Source: Bacillus sp. HSf4
GTDB lineage: Bacteria > Bacillota > Bacilli > Bacillales > Bacillaceae
Reading direction: 5' to 3'
DNA length: 64,000 nt
NCBI RefSeq assembly: GCF_029537375.1
Contig: NZ_CP120679.1
Location: 1,848,001-1,912,000, forward strand
Part shown: positions 48,187 to 57,770 of the stretch, piece after piece
Layout of the letters: every line of letters starts with the position of its first letter
Position numbering within the stretch: the first letter of the stretch is position 1
The notes under the pieces: generated by a model
Databases searched by the model: none
Told to the model about the DNA's origin: nothing
What the model saw: only the letters and a program-made list of their open reading frames with translations
Program-made: the position numbers and the translations under genes

Positions 48187-50796
48187 ATGGCAGGCTACAC
48201 GCCAATGTTACAGCAATATTTAAAGATTAAGGCAGAATACCAGGATGCCTTTTTATTTTTTCGTTTAGGAGACTTTTATGAGATGTTTTTCGAAGATGCC
48301 AAAAAAGCATCTCAGGAACTGGAAATCACGTTAACGAGCAGAGACGGGGGCTCGAGCGAACGCATCCCGATGTGCGGTGTTCCCTACCATTCGTGTTCTT
48401 CCTATATCGAGCAGCTGATCAAAAAAGGCTATAAAGTGGCGATCTGTGAACAAGTGGAAGATCCCAAATCAGCTAAAGGTGTCGTCAAAAGGGAAGTCGT
48501 TCAGCTGATCACGCCCGGCACTGTCATGGACGGAAAGGGCATTCATGAAAATGAAAACAACTTTATCGCCTCTGTCAGCGACTTTCAGCATACATATGGC
48601 CTCGCTTTTTCAGACTTGACGACAGGAGAAAACTTAGTGACGGCGATCGAGCGGTTTGATGATGTCGTTTCAGAAATCTACTCCGTCGGCGCGCGTGAAA
48701 TCGTCGTCAGCCGCAATCTCAGCGAGAAGGAAATCACGATTTTAAAAGAGCGCTGCGGCGCCACGATTTCCTTCGAAGACGAACTGGCTGGAGAGATGCC
48801 GGACATTGTGAAAGATCTGCCGTCCCAGGAGCTTGCCGGCACGTTTTTAAGGCTCTACACCTATTTACAACGAACCCAGAAAAGAAGCCTTGACCATCTC
48901 CAGCCTGTACAGTCTTATGAATTGGAAGAAGCGATGAAAATCGATCTGTACTCCAAGCGCAACCTTGAACTGACAGAAACGATCCGTTCAAAACATAAAA
49001 AAGGATCGCTTCTCTGGCTCTTGGATGAAACGAAAACGGCCATGGGCGGACGCCTCTTAAAACAATGGATTGACAGACCGCTGATCAGGAAGGGGCAGAT
49101 CATAGAGCGACAGGAAATCGTGGAAACGCTCATGAACCATTTATTTGAACGGGAGGATTTGCGCGAGCGCCTCAAGGAAGTGTACGACCTGGAGCGGCTT
49201 GCCGGCCGCGTCGCCTACGGAAATGTCAACGCAAGGGACTTGATCCAGCTGAAGGAATCGCTGAAACAAGTGCCGGCGATTAAAGAGCTTGTCGCTTCCC
49301 TTCAGCATCCAAAAGCAAAAGAGCGTGCTGAACGAATCGACCCGTGCGGCGATTTGCTCGAGCTTCTGGAAGATGCACTCTATGAAAATCCCCCTCTTTC
49401 GTTAAAGGAAGGGAATTTAATCAAAGACGGGTACAACGCGAAACTGGATGAATACAGGGATGCGAGCAAGAACGGCAAAGACTGGATTGCAAGGCTTGAG
49501 CAGCAGGAGCGGGAATACACGGGCATCCGCTCTTTAAAAGTCGGCTTCAACAAAGTGTTCGGCTATTATATTGAAGTGACGAAAGCAAACATCCATCTGC
49601 TTGAAGAAGGCCGCTATGAACGTAAGCAGACATTAACCAATGCGGAACGCTATATCACGCCGGAGCTGAAAGAAAAAGAAGCGTTGATTCTAGAAGCGGA
49701 AAACAATATATCAGAGCTTGAATACGAGCTGTTTTCCGAGCTCCGCGATCAGGTAAAAGCTTATATTCCCCGCCTTCAGCAGCTGGCGAAAATGATGAGT
49801 GAGCTTGATGTGTTGCAATGCTTTGCGACAATCAGCGAAAACCGCCATTACATTAAGCCTGAGTTTTCAAAAGACACCGTTGAGGTTGAAGACGGACGCC
49901 ATCCGGTCGTCGAAAAAGTGATGGACAGCCAGTCTTATGTACCGAACAGCTGTGAAATGGGCAGCGGCAGACAAATGCTGTTGATTACAGGGCCGAATAT
50001 GTCTGGTAAAAGCACCTATATGAGACAGATGGCGCTGATTTCGATTCTGGCGCAAATCGGCTGCTTCGTTCCGGCCAAAAAAGCGGTACTGCCGATCTTT
50101 GATCAAATTTTCACGAGAATCGGCGCCGCGGATGATTTGATCTCCGGCCAAAGCACCTTCATGGTGGAAATGCTTGAAGCGAAAAACGCGATCGTCCACG
50201 CTACGAAAAACAGCCTGATTCTCTTTGATGAGATCGGCCGCGGCACATCCACATATGACGGAATGGCGCTTGCTCAGGCGATCATCGAATACGTTCATGA
50301 CCATATCGGCGCAAAAACGCTGTTTTCCACCCACTATCATGAGCTGACAGCGCTTGAGGACAAGCTCAGCGACTTGAAAAACGTCCATGTCCGCGCTGAA
50401 GAATACGAGGGGAAAGTCGTGTTCCTTCATCAGATAAAAGAAGGGGCGGCAGACAAAAGCTACGGGATTCATGTCGCCCAGCTTGCCGAGCTTCCGGATG
50501 ATTTAATCAGCCGGGCCAAAACGATTTTACAAGAGCTTGAAGCAGGCTCCACAGAACCGGCTGTTTCAACCGTTCCCGAGGCTGTGAAAGAGCCGGCCGC
50601 TCAGATTCAGACGACACCGGCCGAAGAGCCCGCCCAGCTGTCTTTCTTTGAAACGGAAAAGCCAAAGGACAAACAGGCGAAGCTCTCCAAGAAGGAACAG
50701 GGCGTGTTAGAGGAATTGAAAGCCATCAACCTGTTGGATATGACGCCTTTGGAAGTCATGAACGAACTGTACCTGCTGCAAAAAAAATTAAAATAA
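48187..50796 (+). CDS. mutS: DNA mismatch repair protein MutS
   Basis: The ATG at 48187 gives the standard N-terminus [13 protein letters not shown] (869 residues); an in-frame GTG at 48172 overlaps the GTGAGGGA ribosome site. The mismatch-binding Phe is in [11 protein letters not shown]. Walker A is GPNMSGKST at about 602, with [13 protein letters not shown] downstream. A beta-clamp-binding motif QLSFF lies near the C-terminus in a Pro/Glu-rich linker. It recognises mispairs and recruits MutL, encoded 15 bases downstream. Confidence 0.98.
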   Translation: MAGYTPMLQQYLKIKAEYQDAFLFFRLGDFYEMFFEDAKKASQELEITLTSRDGGSSERIPMCGVPYHSCSSYIEQLIKKGYKVAICEQVEDPKSAKGVVKREVVQLITPGTVMDGKGIHENENNFIASVSDFQHTYGLAFSDLTTGENLVTAIERFDDVVSEIYSVGAREIVVSRNLSEKEITILKERCGATISFEDELAGEMPDIVKDLPSQELAGTFLRLYTYLQRTQKRSLDHLQPVQSYELEEAMKIDLYSKRNLELTETIRSKHKKGSLLWLLDETKTAMGGRLLKQWIDRPLIRKGQIIERQEIVETLMNHLFEREDLRERLKEVYDLERLAGRVAYGNVNARDLIQLKESLKQVPAIKELVASLQHPKAKERAERIDPCGDLLELLEDALYENPPLSLKEGNLIKDGYNAKLDEYRDASKNGKDWIARLEQQEREYTGIRSLKVGFNKVFGYYIEVTKANIHLLEEGRYERKQTLTNAERYITPELKEKEALILEAENNISELEYELFSELRDQVKAYIPRLQQLAKMMSELDVLQCFATISENRHYIKPEFSKDTVEVEDGRHPVVEKVMDSQSYVPNSCEMGSGRQMLLITGPNMSGKSTYMRQMALISILAQIGCFVPAKKAVLPIFDQIFTRIGAADDLISGQSTFMVEMLEAKNAIVHATKNSLILFDEIGRGTSTYDGMALAQAIIEYVHDHIGAKTLFSTHYHELTALEDKLSDLKNVHVRAEEYEGKVVFLHQIKEGAADKSYGIHVAQLAELPDDLISRAKTILQELEAGSTEPAVSTVPEAVKEPAAQIQTTPAEEPAQLSFFETEKPKDKQAKLSKKEQGVLEELKAINLLDMTPLEVMNELYLLQKKLK

Positions 50797-50811
50797 GAGA
50801 GGTGACCAAAC

Positions 50812-52698
50812 TTGGCAAAAATCGTCCAGCTCCCCGATGATTTATCAAACAAGATCGCGGCGGGCGAAGTAGTGGAAAGACCGGCGTCGGTCGTAAAAGA
50901 GCTTGTCGAAAATGCGATCGATGCAAACAGCTCAGTCATTGAAGTCGATGTTGAAGAGGCCGGACTTTCTTCCATTAAAGTGCTTGACGATGGCGAAGGG
51001 ATGGATGCCGAAGACTGTAAAACGGCTTTTCTGCGCCATGCGACAAGCAAAATCAAAGACGAAAACGACCTGTTCCGCGTCAGGACGCTCGGCTTTCGCG
51101 GAGAAGCTTTGCCAAGTATCGCGTCCGTCTCACATTTAACGATCAAAACGAGCACGGGCGAGGAAGCGGGAACCCAGCTGACGCTTCAAGGAGGAAGAAT
51201 CATTTCCGAGCAGAAATCGTCGAGCCGGAGAGGAACGGAAATTACGGTTTCAAATTTGTTTTTCAATACGCCGGCAAGGCTGAAATATATGAAGACGATT
51301 CATACCGAGCTCGGCAATATTACCGATGTTGTCAACAGAATCGCCCTCGCGCATCCGGAAGTCTCGATCAGGCTGCGCCATCAAGGGAAAACCTTGTTGC
51401 AAACAAACGGAAATGGGGATGTCCGCCATGTGCTGGCGGCGATTTACGGAACGGCGGTTGCGAGAAAAATGCTTCCGCTTCACGCCAGTTCCCTTGACTT
51501 TGAAGTGAAGGGCTATATCGCCCTCCCGGAAGTGACCAGGGCATCGCGAAATTACATGTCATCTGTCGTCAACGGCAGATACATTAAAAATTTCCCCCTT
51601 GTCAAAGCCATTCATGAGGGCTACCATACGCTGCTTCCGATCGGCCGGCATCCGATCACATTTCTGGAAATCAACATGGATCCGCTGCTCGTCGATGTGA
51701 ATGTGCATCCGTCCAAACTTGAGGTGAGACTGAGCAAAGAGACCGAGCTCCACGAGCTGATCCGCGATGCGATCAAAGACGTCTTCAAACAGCAGCAGCT
51801 CATCCCAAGCGCGGAAATTCCGAAAAAAACAGCGCCACCGCCCGTAAAGCCGGAGCAGCAAATCTTGAATTTCGACAGTCCGCCTGAGCCGAAGGCCGTG
51901 CCTGAAACAGCACCGGCAGCCTCGCCATCTTTTTCAGCGATGAAATTAAGTTCGCTCGTAAAGGAAGCGCCTCTGCCGCCTGAGGAAGAGGACAGCTTCC
52001 CGCAGCAGGAAACGCCTCCCGAACCGCCGGTTGTGGAAGACTTGCCGGATGAGTCATTTGAAGCGCCTCCGGAACACATACCAGAGCGGAAAGAAGAGAC
52101 GCCGGCGCCAAAAGAAAGGGTGCCGATCATGTATCCGATCGGCCAGATGCACGGCACCTACATTCTCGCCCAAAATGAGAACGGGCTGTATATCATTGAT
52201 CAGCACGCCGCACAGGAGCGGATTAAATATGAGTACTTCCGCGAAAAAGTCGGTGAAATCGAACCGGAAGTGCAGGACATGCTTGTTCCGCTGACCTTCC
52301 ATTATTCAAGAAATGAAGCGATGATCATTGACGATCACTTGGAAGACTTGGCCAAAGTCGGCGTTTTTCTCGAGTCGTTCGGTGCAGGCAGCTATATCGT
52401 CCGGAGCCATCCGACATGGTTTCCAAAAGGCGAGGAAGCGATGATCATCGAAGACATCATCCAGCAGGTCCTTGACGACCGAAACATCGACATCAAAAAA
52501 CTGCGCGAAGAAGCCGCGATCATGATGAGCTGCAAGGGATCGATCAAAGCCAACCACCACCTGCGCGACGACGAAATCACCGCTTTGCTCGACGAACTGC
52601 GCCGGACCGAAGATCCATTCACATGCCCGCACGGCCGCCCGATTATCATTCATTATTCGACGTATGAGATGGAGAAGATGTTTAAGCGGGTGATGTAG
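50812..52698 (+). CDS. mutL: DNA mismatch repair endonuclease MutL
   Basis: A 628-residue protein starting at TTG 50812 after GAGAGGTGA. The GHKL ATPase domain (1-330) has [16 protein letters not shown] and [11 protein letters not shown] Pro/Glu-rich linker (about 340-440) follows. The C-terminal domain carries the endonuclease motif [12 protein letters not shown] at about 463, so it nicks DNA itself, as expected where MutH is absent. The last five codons (FKRVM) and stop recur twice downstream (55084, 60048). Confidence 0.98.
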   Translation: MAKIVQLPDDLSNKIAAGEVVERPASVVKELVENAIDANSSVIEVDVEEAGLSSIKVLDDGEGMDAEDCKTAFLRHATSKIKDENDLFRVRTLGFRGEALPSIASVSHLTIKTSTGEEAGTQLTLQGGRIISEQKSSSRRGTEITVSNLFFNTPARLKYMKTIHTELGNITDVVNRIALAHPEVSIRLRHQGKTLLQTNGNGDVRHVLAAIYGTAVARKMLPLHASSLDFEVKGYIALPEVTRASRNYMSSVVNGRYIKNFPLVKAIHEGYHTLLPIGRHPITFLEINMDPLLVDVNVHPSKLEVRLSKETELHELIRDAIKDVFKQQQLIPSAEIPKKTAPPPVKPEQQILNFDSPPEPKAVPETAPAASPSFSAMKLSSLVKEAPLPPEEEDSFPQQETPPEPPVVEDLPDESFEAPPEHIPERKEETPAPKERVPIMYPIGQMHGTYILAQNENGLYIIDQHAAQERIKYEYFREKVGEIEPEVQDMLVPLTFHYSRNEAMIIDDHLEDLAKVGVFLESFGAGSYIVRSHPTWFPKGEEAMIIEDIIQQVLDDRNIDIKKLREEAAIMMSCKGSIKANHHLRDDEITALLDELRRTEDPFTCPHGRPIIIHYSTYEMEKMFKRVM

Positions 52699-52729
52699 GG
52701 AATAAGTTTCGAGTATTACGTTATTAAGT

Positions 52730-52758
52730 GTGAGGCACTGTGTGTCTCACCTTTTTTT
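52730..52758 (+). terminator. Terminator of mutS-mutL
   Basis: GTGAGGCAC (52730-52738) pairs with GTGTCTCAC (52742-52750, one G-T), followed by CTTTTTTTA. The second arm and T-run recur at 53788-53801 at the start of the duplicated segment. Confidence 0.85.
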
Positions 52759-53228
52759 ATTTATGTCATGAATTATTGTTGAAATAACGTTTTACAAGAG
52801 TTTTTAATCAACGGGGAAGGCCGGGGTCTTGTTAGCAGGCTATCAATGGATGTACTGCGCCAGTTTATACGGATACCAATACTTATAAGCACTGCATCAG
52901 TTGTATGGAAAATTAAAGAGGCAGGCAGCTCGAAGTTTTATTAAATAGCCCCATATTTATAAATGGCCAACCACCGGTTTAAATAGTAGAGTGTAATAAA
53001 GTGTTTAAATTTTCCACATTTAGCGTGCCGTCGATAAGAAAAAAGTTAGGGAGCTGAACCTATTTCGTACGGGTGTTCTGTTATAAGGATTCTAAAAAGA
53101 AAAAGTTGGGGGAAGCTTTGATTCTAAAAAGGTTCGGATTACGGAAGGGATTTAAAAAGGGGCACTTCCCGCAGGGAAGATGCCCGCTACTTACTGCTGG
53201 AAATGAAGGATTATCAAAGCGAATTTTC
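52759..53228. repeat. Non-coding left part of duplicated segment, copy 1
   Basis: No convincing gene. The stretch matches 53802-54220 in patches (for example CTATCAATG, GGATACCAA, TTATAAATGG, GTTAGGGA, GGTGTTCTGTTATAAGG, GATTACGGAAGGGATTT), with many changes and indels between. It is the left part of a roughly 1-kb tandem duplication whose right part is the Ig-like gene. Confidence 0.6.
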
Positions 53229-53246
53229 AAGGGAGCTTTTACTCCC
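53229..53246 (-). terminator. Terminator of Ig-like gene copy 1 (reverse strand)
   Basis: On the reverse strand GGGAG-TAAAAG-CTCCC is followed by TTGAAAATT. The T-run is degraded compared with the second copy at 54281-54301. Confidence 0.6.
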
Positions 53247-53603
53247 TCAATAAAGATCAACATAAACTGTAACGGCTCCAAGTACATTGAGTCCCTTATA
53301 TATTGTGATTACTGCTTGTCCACGTGATATACCTCTGACATTTCCGTATTGATCAACATATGCAACACTTTGTTTATTTGTCCAATAACGAGTAGCTCCT
53401 GGTACAGCGATATTAATAGTTTCTCCCGATTTTATATATACAGTGCTTTTAAATTGGACATTGTTATTTTGTAATGAAGAAATAGGACTGTTTTTTACTT
53501 CAGTTGGTGAAGAGTTGATTTCTTTGGCTGAGGCAACGCCAGTTAATGACAATGTTAAAGCAGAGATCGATAATGCAGAAACAACACTTTTTTTCAATTT
53601 CAT
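53247..53603 (-). CDS. Small secreted Ig-like (BIG2-type) protein, copy 1
   Basis: A 118-residue protein. ATG 53603 lies 7 bases after AAGGAGT; a GTG three codons earlier overlaps that site. The N-terminus is a clear signal peptide (MKLKKSVVSALSISALTLSL, cut after GVASA). The mature part ends in one domain with the bacterial Ig-like group 2 pattern: SGETINIAVPG, SVAYVDQYGNVRGISRGQAVITIYKG, VTVYV. Such domains bind or decorate surfaces; the specific role is unknown. It has the opposite strand from mutL and is paralogous to 54310-54657. Confidence 0.82.
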   Translation of the reverse strand: MKLKKSVVSALSISALTLSLTGVASAKEINSSPTEVKNSPISSLQNNNVQFKSTVYIKSGETINIAVPGATRYWTNKQSVAYVDQYGNVRGISRGQAVITIYKGLNVLGAVTVYVDLY

Positions 53604-54280
53604 TTTAAACACTCCTTGTTTAGATTTAATACACTAATTAGATTCGGTTTTTGTAATAAAAAACCTTGTAAAAATATGTTAAATATTTATGAACGTTGTA
53701 TTCTTGAAAATATTAGTTAGGCAGTGGGAGCCGAGAAGGGGAATGAGGGATGAAAAAAGCTTGTTCCCGGGGTACTTAATATTCTATGTGTCTCACCTTT
53801 TATTTATGTCATGGGTTATTGTTGGAAGAGAAGAACTTATATCAACGCGGAAGATCGGGATCATATGGTTTCGTTAGCAAGCTATCAATGCGCAAGTTTA
53901 AATGGATACCAACACTTACAATTCAAGGACTTAATCAGTTGTCTTGAAGGGATAAAGGTAGTTCGAAGCTTCATTACAAAACCTATACTTATAAATGGAC
54001 GAAACACCGGATTAAATAGTGGAGAGTGCCGAGTTATTTTAAATCTTCCACCCCTATTAAAAATTTTTGTGTGCCTTCAGTAGGAAGGAAGTTAGGGATC
54101 GGAACCTATACCGTTCAGGTGTTCTGTTATAAGGTTTCTAAAAAGAAAACGTAGATCAGAAGCCTTAATTCTGTAAAGATTCGGATTACGGAAGGGATTT
54201 TAAAAAGGGGGGAGCTTCTTCGCTTCTGGATGAGAGGGAATAATATGAAGTCAATAAAATCAATTACTGTTTATTCAAAT
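53604..54280. repeat. Promoter region of copy 1 and left part of duplicated segment, copy 2
   Basis: 53604-53690 is AT-rich and probably holds the reverse-strand promoter of copy 1. At 53788 the sequence of the mutL terminator second arm (GTGTCTCACC and T-run, then TATTTATGTCATG) starts again, and the stretch to 54220 parallels 52742-53228 with an offset of about 1046 bp. An open frame at 53811-54083 is not conserved in copy 1 and has no ribosome site, so I do not call it. Confidence 0.6.
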
Positions 54281-54301
54281 AAAAAGGGAGCTTTTGCTCC
54301 C
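54281..54301 (-). terminator. Terminator of Ig-like gene copy 2 (reverse strand)
   Basis: On the reverse strand GGGAGC-AAAA-GCTCCC (54301 to 54286) is followed by TTTTTATTT: a perfect stem with a T-run. Confidence 0.9.
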
Positions 54302-54309
54302 TCAAAAAT

Positions 54310-54657
54310 TTAATAAACTTTAACCGTAACGGCTCCAAGTACATTGAGTCCCTTATACATTGTGATTTTTGCTGTTCCACGTGATATTCCAGTGACATTT
54401 CCAGCTTGATCAACATCTGCAACATTTATATTGTCTGTCCAATAACGGGTAGCTCCTGGTACAGCGATATTAACAGTTTCTCCTACTCTTAATGGTATAG
54501 TTTTAGCTTGGACATTGATAATTTGTGATGGATTAATAGGACTTTTTTGTACTTCAGCTGGTGAAGAGTTGATTTCTTCGGCTGAGGCAACACTAGTTAA
54601 TGACAATGCTAAAGCAGAAATCGACAATGCAGAAACAACACTTTTTTTCAATTTCAT
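54310..54657 (-). CDS. Small secreted Ig-like (BIG2-type) protein, copy 2
   Basis: A 115-residue protein with start ATG 54657, 8 bases after AAAGGAGT; 16 upstream in-frame residues are rejected. The signal peptide is nearly identical to copy 1, with cleavage after VASA. The linker (EEINSSPAEVQKSPINPSQ) differs more. The BIG2-type domain reads VGETVNIAVPG, INVADVDQAGNVTGISRGTAKITMYKG and VTVKV. It fits the Ig-like consensus better than copy 1 and has an intact terminator, so this may be the better preserved copy. Confidence 0.84.
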   Translation of the reverse strand: MKLKKSVVSALSISALALSLTSVASAEEINSSPAEVQKSPINPSQIINVQAKTIPLRVGETVNIAVPGATRYWTDNINVADVDQAGNVTGISRGTAKITMYKGLNVLGAVTVKVY

Positions 54658-55083
54658 TTTAAAGCACTCCTTTAAGATTTTTGGTAGTACATTATAACAA
54701 TTCAATATAAGTAATTATTTTCCTTGTAAATAAATGTTAATTGTTTGTGAACAAAAAGGAGGTTCTGAGAAGAGCTACAGAAAAAAACAATAAGTCCAAG
54801 ACGGAGAGCCTGCGGACACTGATCTTTTGCACACGGATGTTGTGCAGCTGATTAGTGGCCGCTTTTTTATTGGCCAGAAGAGGAGACGCACCTTTCCCTT
54901 ATCAAGTGTGTATCGAATGATGATGAAGGTCGTCAGCTTTTCAGGAGGAGCGGCTGGAGTTTGTGCAGGATTGCGCGCGATAGTCACGGGGGAACGCAAG
55001 CGGTGAGATCCCGTTTGCACATGAAGTCATTTTGACATGGCTCTTTAAATCTTTGCGTCCTCCTGGAGTTTTGCCGGGCCTTT
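54658..55083. other. Upstream region of copy 2 and unrecognised DNA
   Basis: 54658-54750 aligns with the upstream region of copy 1 (CCTTGTAAA, ATGTTAA, TGTGAAC). From about 54770 to 55080 base composition rises in GC, and a forward frame reads through VVQLISGRFFIGQKRRR and ISS-like VYRMMMKVV to a stop near 55007, without start or ribosome site. It looks like a decayed coding fragment of unknown origin. No function is assigned. Confidence 0.4.
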
Positions 55084-55101
55084 TTTAAACGGGTGATGTA
55101 G
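55084..55101 (+). repeat. Copy 2 of the mutL 3' end
   Basis: TTTAAACGGGTGATGTAG differs from the mutL end (52681-52698) only by AAA for AAG in the Lys codon, a silent change, and still reads FKRVM-stop. The sequence before it is not mutL. Confidence 0.8.
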
Positions 55102-55134
55102 ACGGGGATAGGTAAGTTCATCATAAATGAATCT

Positions 55135-55164
55135 TCAAAGCGTGAAACATTCCCAGTTTCGCGC
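55135..55164 (+). terminator. Terminator following mutL-end copy 2
   Basis: AAGCGTGAAAC (55137-55147) pairs with GTTTCGCGCTT (55155-55165), continuing into TTTTT. It is closely related to the terminator after copy 3 (60097-60130) but not to the one after mutL itself. Confidence 0.85.
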
Positions 55165-55165
55165 T

Positions 55166-55461
55166 TTTTTATGGAACAAGCCGAGTGTATATACGTTGCA
55201 TAAACCTATAACCGTGAGAATTCAAAATCAATCATGCCAACGATTCCTCTCCTATTCCATTAATTTTAATTAGCCCAAACGCTAAATAAGCAAAAAAATA
55301 ATCGCTCCAAAATCGTAAGGCGTGAGTTGTGGCAGAAGAATAAAGATCAGTGATTAAATGTGTCTTAAAATATCTCCAATATTCGCAAATTATAAGCATT
55401 TGTTGAAATTTTTGGGGAACAATAAGGATCTCACCGAGAAACACTTTATGAGGTAAAAAAT
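55166..55461. other. AT-rich region upstream of the gerC-like gene
   Basis: No supported gene. A reverse frame (55232-55444, 70 residues, starting MFLGEILIVPQ) has no family match that I recognise and no convincing ribosome site. No clear sigma-G promoter is visible for the downstream germination gene. Confidence 0.4.
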
Positions 55462-56655
55462 ATGAAACAAATGACTAAAAAGGTCTGCTTTCTATCCTCT
55501 TTTATGCTCTTCTTTTTAACCGGGTGCTGGAGCAGCCATGAGATTGAAGAGTACGGGCTTACGTTTGCTATGGGACTAGATAAAGGCCAAGAGACAGCCC
55601 TTGAAAAAAAGTTTAACAAAATGGGTGGGGAATATCCGAAAAAAGAACGGATGACCGTAACCTACCAATATGTAAGCCAGCAGCAAGCAGGGGCGAAGTC
55701 CGCAGGGGCAAGCACAAACCAAAAACCGTACGTCAACATTTTTGAAACGGGAGATTCCCTTCAACAAATCAATTCTGAAGTGGCGTTGAGGTTAGACAGA
55801 ACAATATTCAACCCCCACTTAAAGGTAATCGTCATCGCCGCAGATCTCCTTCGTACATATTCACTAAAGGAACTGCTGGATCAACCTCTCAGGGATAATG
55901 AAATAAGACCGAGCACGGTTGTCCTTATTACAAGAGGTAGAGCGAGAGATACCTTAGAACTAAAAGAAACCGGTGAAATGCCGGCGTTTCGCTTGCGTAA
56001 AATCGTTCAAAACGACTTTAAGGCGAAAAAAATTCTGCCTCCTGTCACACTTGCCAAACTGATGGGGAAAATGAATGCAGGAACCAGTTTTTTACTGCAA
56101 AACGTCATCGGTGCTAAGGGTGAAGTCAAATACGCGGGAGCCGTAGCGGTCAATGGAAAAACAAACAAGCTGCTTGGTTTTTTGGATGAAGAAGATTTAG
56201 ACGGGATGATGTGGATTAAGGGGGAGGGGATAGGCGGTGCTGTCAAAAGCCATGATCCAAAAACAAAAAAGCTGATCACGTTTTCGGTAGACAATATAAA
56301 AACCGAGATCGAACCAATCGTCAAAAGAGGCCGCCTGTCATTTCAAGTATATATTCAGTCAGAAGGCCACCTTGCCGAAAATTGGAATTATTTCACAAAA
56401 CAAATTGATCAAAAATTTATAGAGAGAGTTGAGGGAAGTACAGCCCAAACAGTGAAGCATTTGGTGAAGAAGATCACAGAAAAAATGCAGAAGGAATACA
56501 AAGCCGATCTTGCCGGCTTTGGTAATGAAGTGAGAATCGAATATCCTCTTCTGTGGAATAAGCTGAAGAACAATTGGGATCAAGTATTTACGGAGATTCC
56601 AATTGCATATCATGTTAATGTAACGGTTAAAAAACACGGGACTTTAAATAGGTAA
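55462..56655 (+). CDS. Orphan GerC-type spore germination lipoprotein
   Basis: A 397-residue Ger(x)C family protein of full length. The signal peptide ends in a lipobox with Cys22 (FLTGCW). Typical blocks are EIEEYGLTFAMGLDKG, FETGDSLQQINSEVALRLDR, HLKVIVIAADLLR and RPSTVVLITRGRA. C subunits work with a membrane GerA and GerB subunit as a nutrient receptor in the spore inner membrane. Neither partner gene is adjacent, so it either serves receptors encoded elsewhere or is the survivor of a broken operon. The ATG follows TGAGGTAAA. Confidence 0.9.
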   Translation: MKQMTKKVCFLSSFMLFFLTGCWSSHEIEEYGLTFAMGLDKGQETALEKKFNKMGGEYPKKERMTVTYQYVSQQQAGAKSAGASTNQKPYVNIFETGDSLQQINSEVALRLDRTIFNPHLKVIVIAADLLRTYSLKELLDQPLRDNEIRPSTVVLITRGRARDTLELKETGEMPAFRLRKIVQNDFKAKKILPPVTLAKLMGKMNAGTSFLLQNVIGAKGEVKYAGAVAVNGKTNKLLGFLDEEDLDGMMWIKGEGIGGAVKSHDPKTKKLITFSVDNIKTEIEPIVKRGRLSFQVYIQSEGHLAENWNYFTKQIDQKFIERVEGSTAQTVKHLVKKITEKMQKEYKADLAGFGNEVRIEYPLLWNKLKNNWDQVFTEIPIAYHVNVTVKKHGTLNR

Positions 56656-56759
56656 TCTGTAGTTTAAAACTTTTAAATGTAGAAGACAATTTTTGTGGTG
56701 GCAAATTTTATCGGTCAAACCGGAGAATAAAATTAACGTTATTAAACACGACAAAAAGA

Positions 56760-56873
56760 AGGAAAGAGCTTGTCGCCATGGCGGGAGACGGTACGAATGA
56801 TGCCCTGGTGCTCACCCCGCTGATTTTAGGACTTGCCATGAACAGTGGAACAGCGGCCACAAAAGGAGTTGAC
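56760..56873 (+). pseudogene. kdpB fragment (potassium P-type ATPase)
   Basis: In one frame the DNA reads RKELVAMAGDGTNDA and then LGLAMNSGTAATKG, which matches the hinge motif (MTGDGTNDAPAL) and the following AMNSGTQAAKE of KdpB. Only about 38 codons remain, with changes at conserved places (LVLTPLI for PALAQAD). There is no start, and the frame ends at a stop near 56922 inside the next promoter. It is a relic, not a gene. Confidence 0.75.
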
Positions 56874-56897
56874 ACCCCTGCTACTCGGTGTTACAAT
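56869..56897 (+). promoter_or_regulatory. Sigma-A promoter of the padR operon
   Basis: TTGACA (56869-56874), 17 bases, TACAAT (56892-56897): a near-consensus promoter, directly followed by the inverted repeat at 56915-56950. Confidence 0.85.
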
Positions 56898-56914
56898 GTA
56901 CACGTAATAAGCAA

Positions 56915-56983
56915 TACTGAATAGCGTAATTTCTCAATAGCTATTCAGTAAAAATTGTCCTTGGTACTAAGTAATACTGAATA
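56915..56983. promoter_or_regulatory. PadR operator candidate, site 1
   Basis: TACTGAATAGC (56915-56925) and GCTATTCAGTA (56940-56950) form a perfect 11-bp inverted repeat 18-53 bases after the -10. A third half-site TACTGAATA lies at 56975-56983, after a shared TGGTACTAAGT (56962-56972). The same set occurs before the ABC genes (57771-57868). Confidence 0.75.
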
Positions 56984-57014
56984 TAAGTCGGACAAAATAG
57001 GGGAGGTTCTGAAC

Positions 57015-57335
57015 GTGGAAAATTTAACTGAAATGCTGAAGGGTTCGCTGGAAGGCTGCGTGCTGGAAATTATCAGCCGCCATGAAACCTACGGCTATGA
57101 GATTACCCGCCGCCTAAACGAGCTTGGGTTTACCGAAGTTGTGGAAGGGACGGTCTACACCATCCTCGTGCGATTAGAAAAGAAAAAACTTGTGAACATA
57201 GAAAAGAAACCGTCAGATATGGGACCGCCCCGCAAGTTTTACTCACTTAATGAGGCTGGCCGCCGTGAACTCGAATTATTTTGGGAAAAATGGGAGTTTA
57301 TATCATCGAAAATCAATGTCTTGAAGTCAACCTAA
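57015..57335 (+). CDS. PadR-family transcription repressor
   Basis: The GTG at 57015, after GGGAGG, gives a 106-residue protein; upstream in-frame residues from 56955 would run through the operator. The PadR winged-helix pattern is GSLEGCVLEIISRHETYGYEITRRL, then VVEGTVYTILVRLEKKKLV, with the wing at GPPRKFYSLNEAGR. PadR regulators often sense drugs or membrane stress and control adjacent ABC pumps. The inverted repeat just downstream of its promoter fits autorepression. Confidence 0.92.
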   Translation: MENLTEMLKGSLEGCVLEIISRHETYGYEITRRLNELGFTEVVEGTVYTILVRLEKKKLVNIEKKPSDMGPPRKFYSLNEAGRRELELFWEKWEFISSKINVLKST

Positions 57336-57407
57336 CTTCATAAGATATTCCGTCCGAAATTTGTTTAAGTGTCTTGTTCAGGTTTTTAAAAAAGGAGGAA
57401 AAATAAC

Positions 57408-57749
57408 ATGATGGAAATGTTCAAAAAAATGATTGGTGATAAAAAAGAGTACAAGATGATGATGGCACGGGTTAAAGCCCTGCCAGAGGACTATCAGTTT
57501 GTATTTAAGAAAATTCAAAACTACATGTGGAATTTCTCAGCGGGCAGCGGGATGGACATGTTGCACATCCAGTATGAATTAATCGAGTTGTTCGAAGCCG
57601 GTGCGGCGGAAGGCAGACAAGTGCTGGAAATCACCGGGGACGACGTGGCGTCCTTTGCCGACGAACTAGTGGCAAACGCTAAAACCTATGTCGCCAAGTA
57701 TCGTGAAGATTTAAATCAGAGTATCATGAAGCGATTTGGAAAAAAATAA
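57408..57749 (+). CDS. DUF1048 protein
   Basis: A 113-residue protein (MMEMFKKMIGDKKEYKMMMARVKALPEDYQ) with the DUF1048 pattern and a terminal helix rich in charged residues. The ATG follows AAAGGAGG. DUF1048 genes recur beside PadR regulators and ABC-2 exporters, so a role as accessory or sensor is likely, but no activity is known. 72 bases separate it from padR, and a second regulatory region follows it. Confidence 0.88.
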   Translation: MMEMFKKMIGDKKEYKMMMARVKALPEDYQFVFKKIQNYMWNFSAGSGMDMLHIQYELIELFEAGAAEGRQVLEITGDDVASFADELVANAKTYVAKYREDLNQSIMKRFGKK

Positions 57750-57770
57750 AGAATTCAATTGATAATACCG

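Noticed and set aside
53073..53327. Forward open frame of 84 residues in the first duplicated segment
   Set aside because: It overlaps the reverse-strand Ig-like gene and its terminator, has no ribosome site, and is not kept in the second copy.
53811..54083. Forward open frame of 90 residues in the second duplicated segment
   Set aside because: No ribosome site, no recognisable family, and the matching part of copy 1 has shifted frames and stops.
54775..55020. Reverse open frame of 81 residues before the second mutL-end copy
   Set aside because: Its composition is not Bacillus-like protein, it has no start context, and the opposite strand reads equally well as a decayed fragment.
55232..55444. 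Reverse open frame of 70 residues upstream of the GerC-type gene
   Set aside because: No family resemblance and no clear ribosome site; AT-rich DNA gives such frames by chance.
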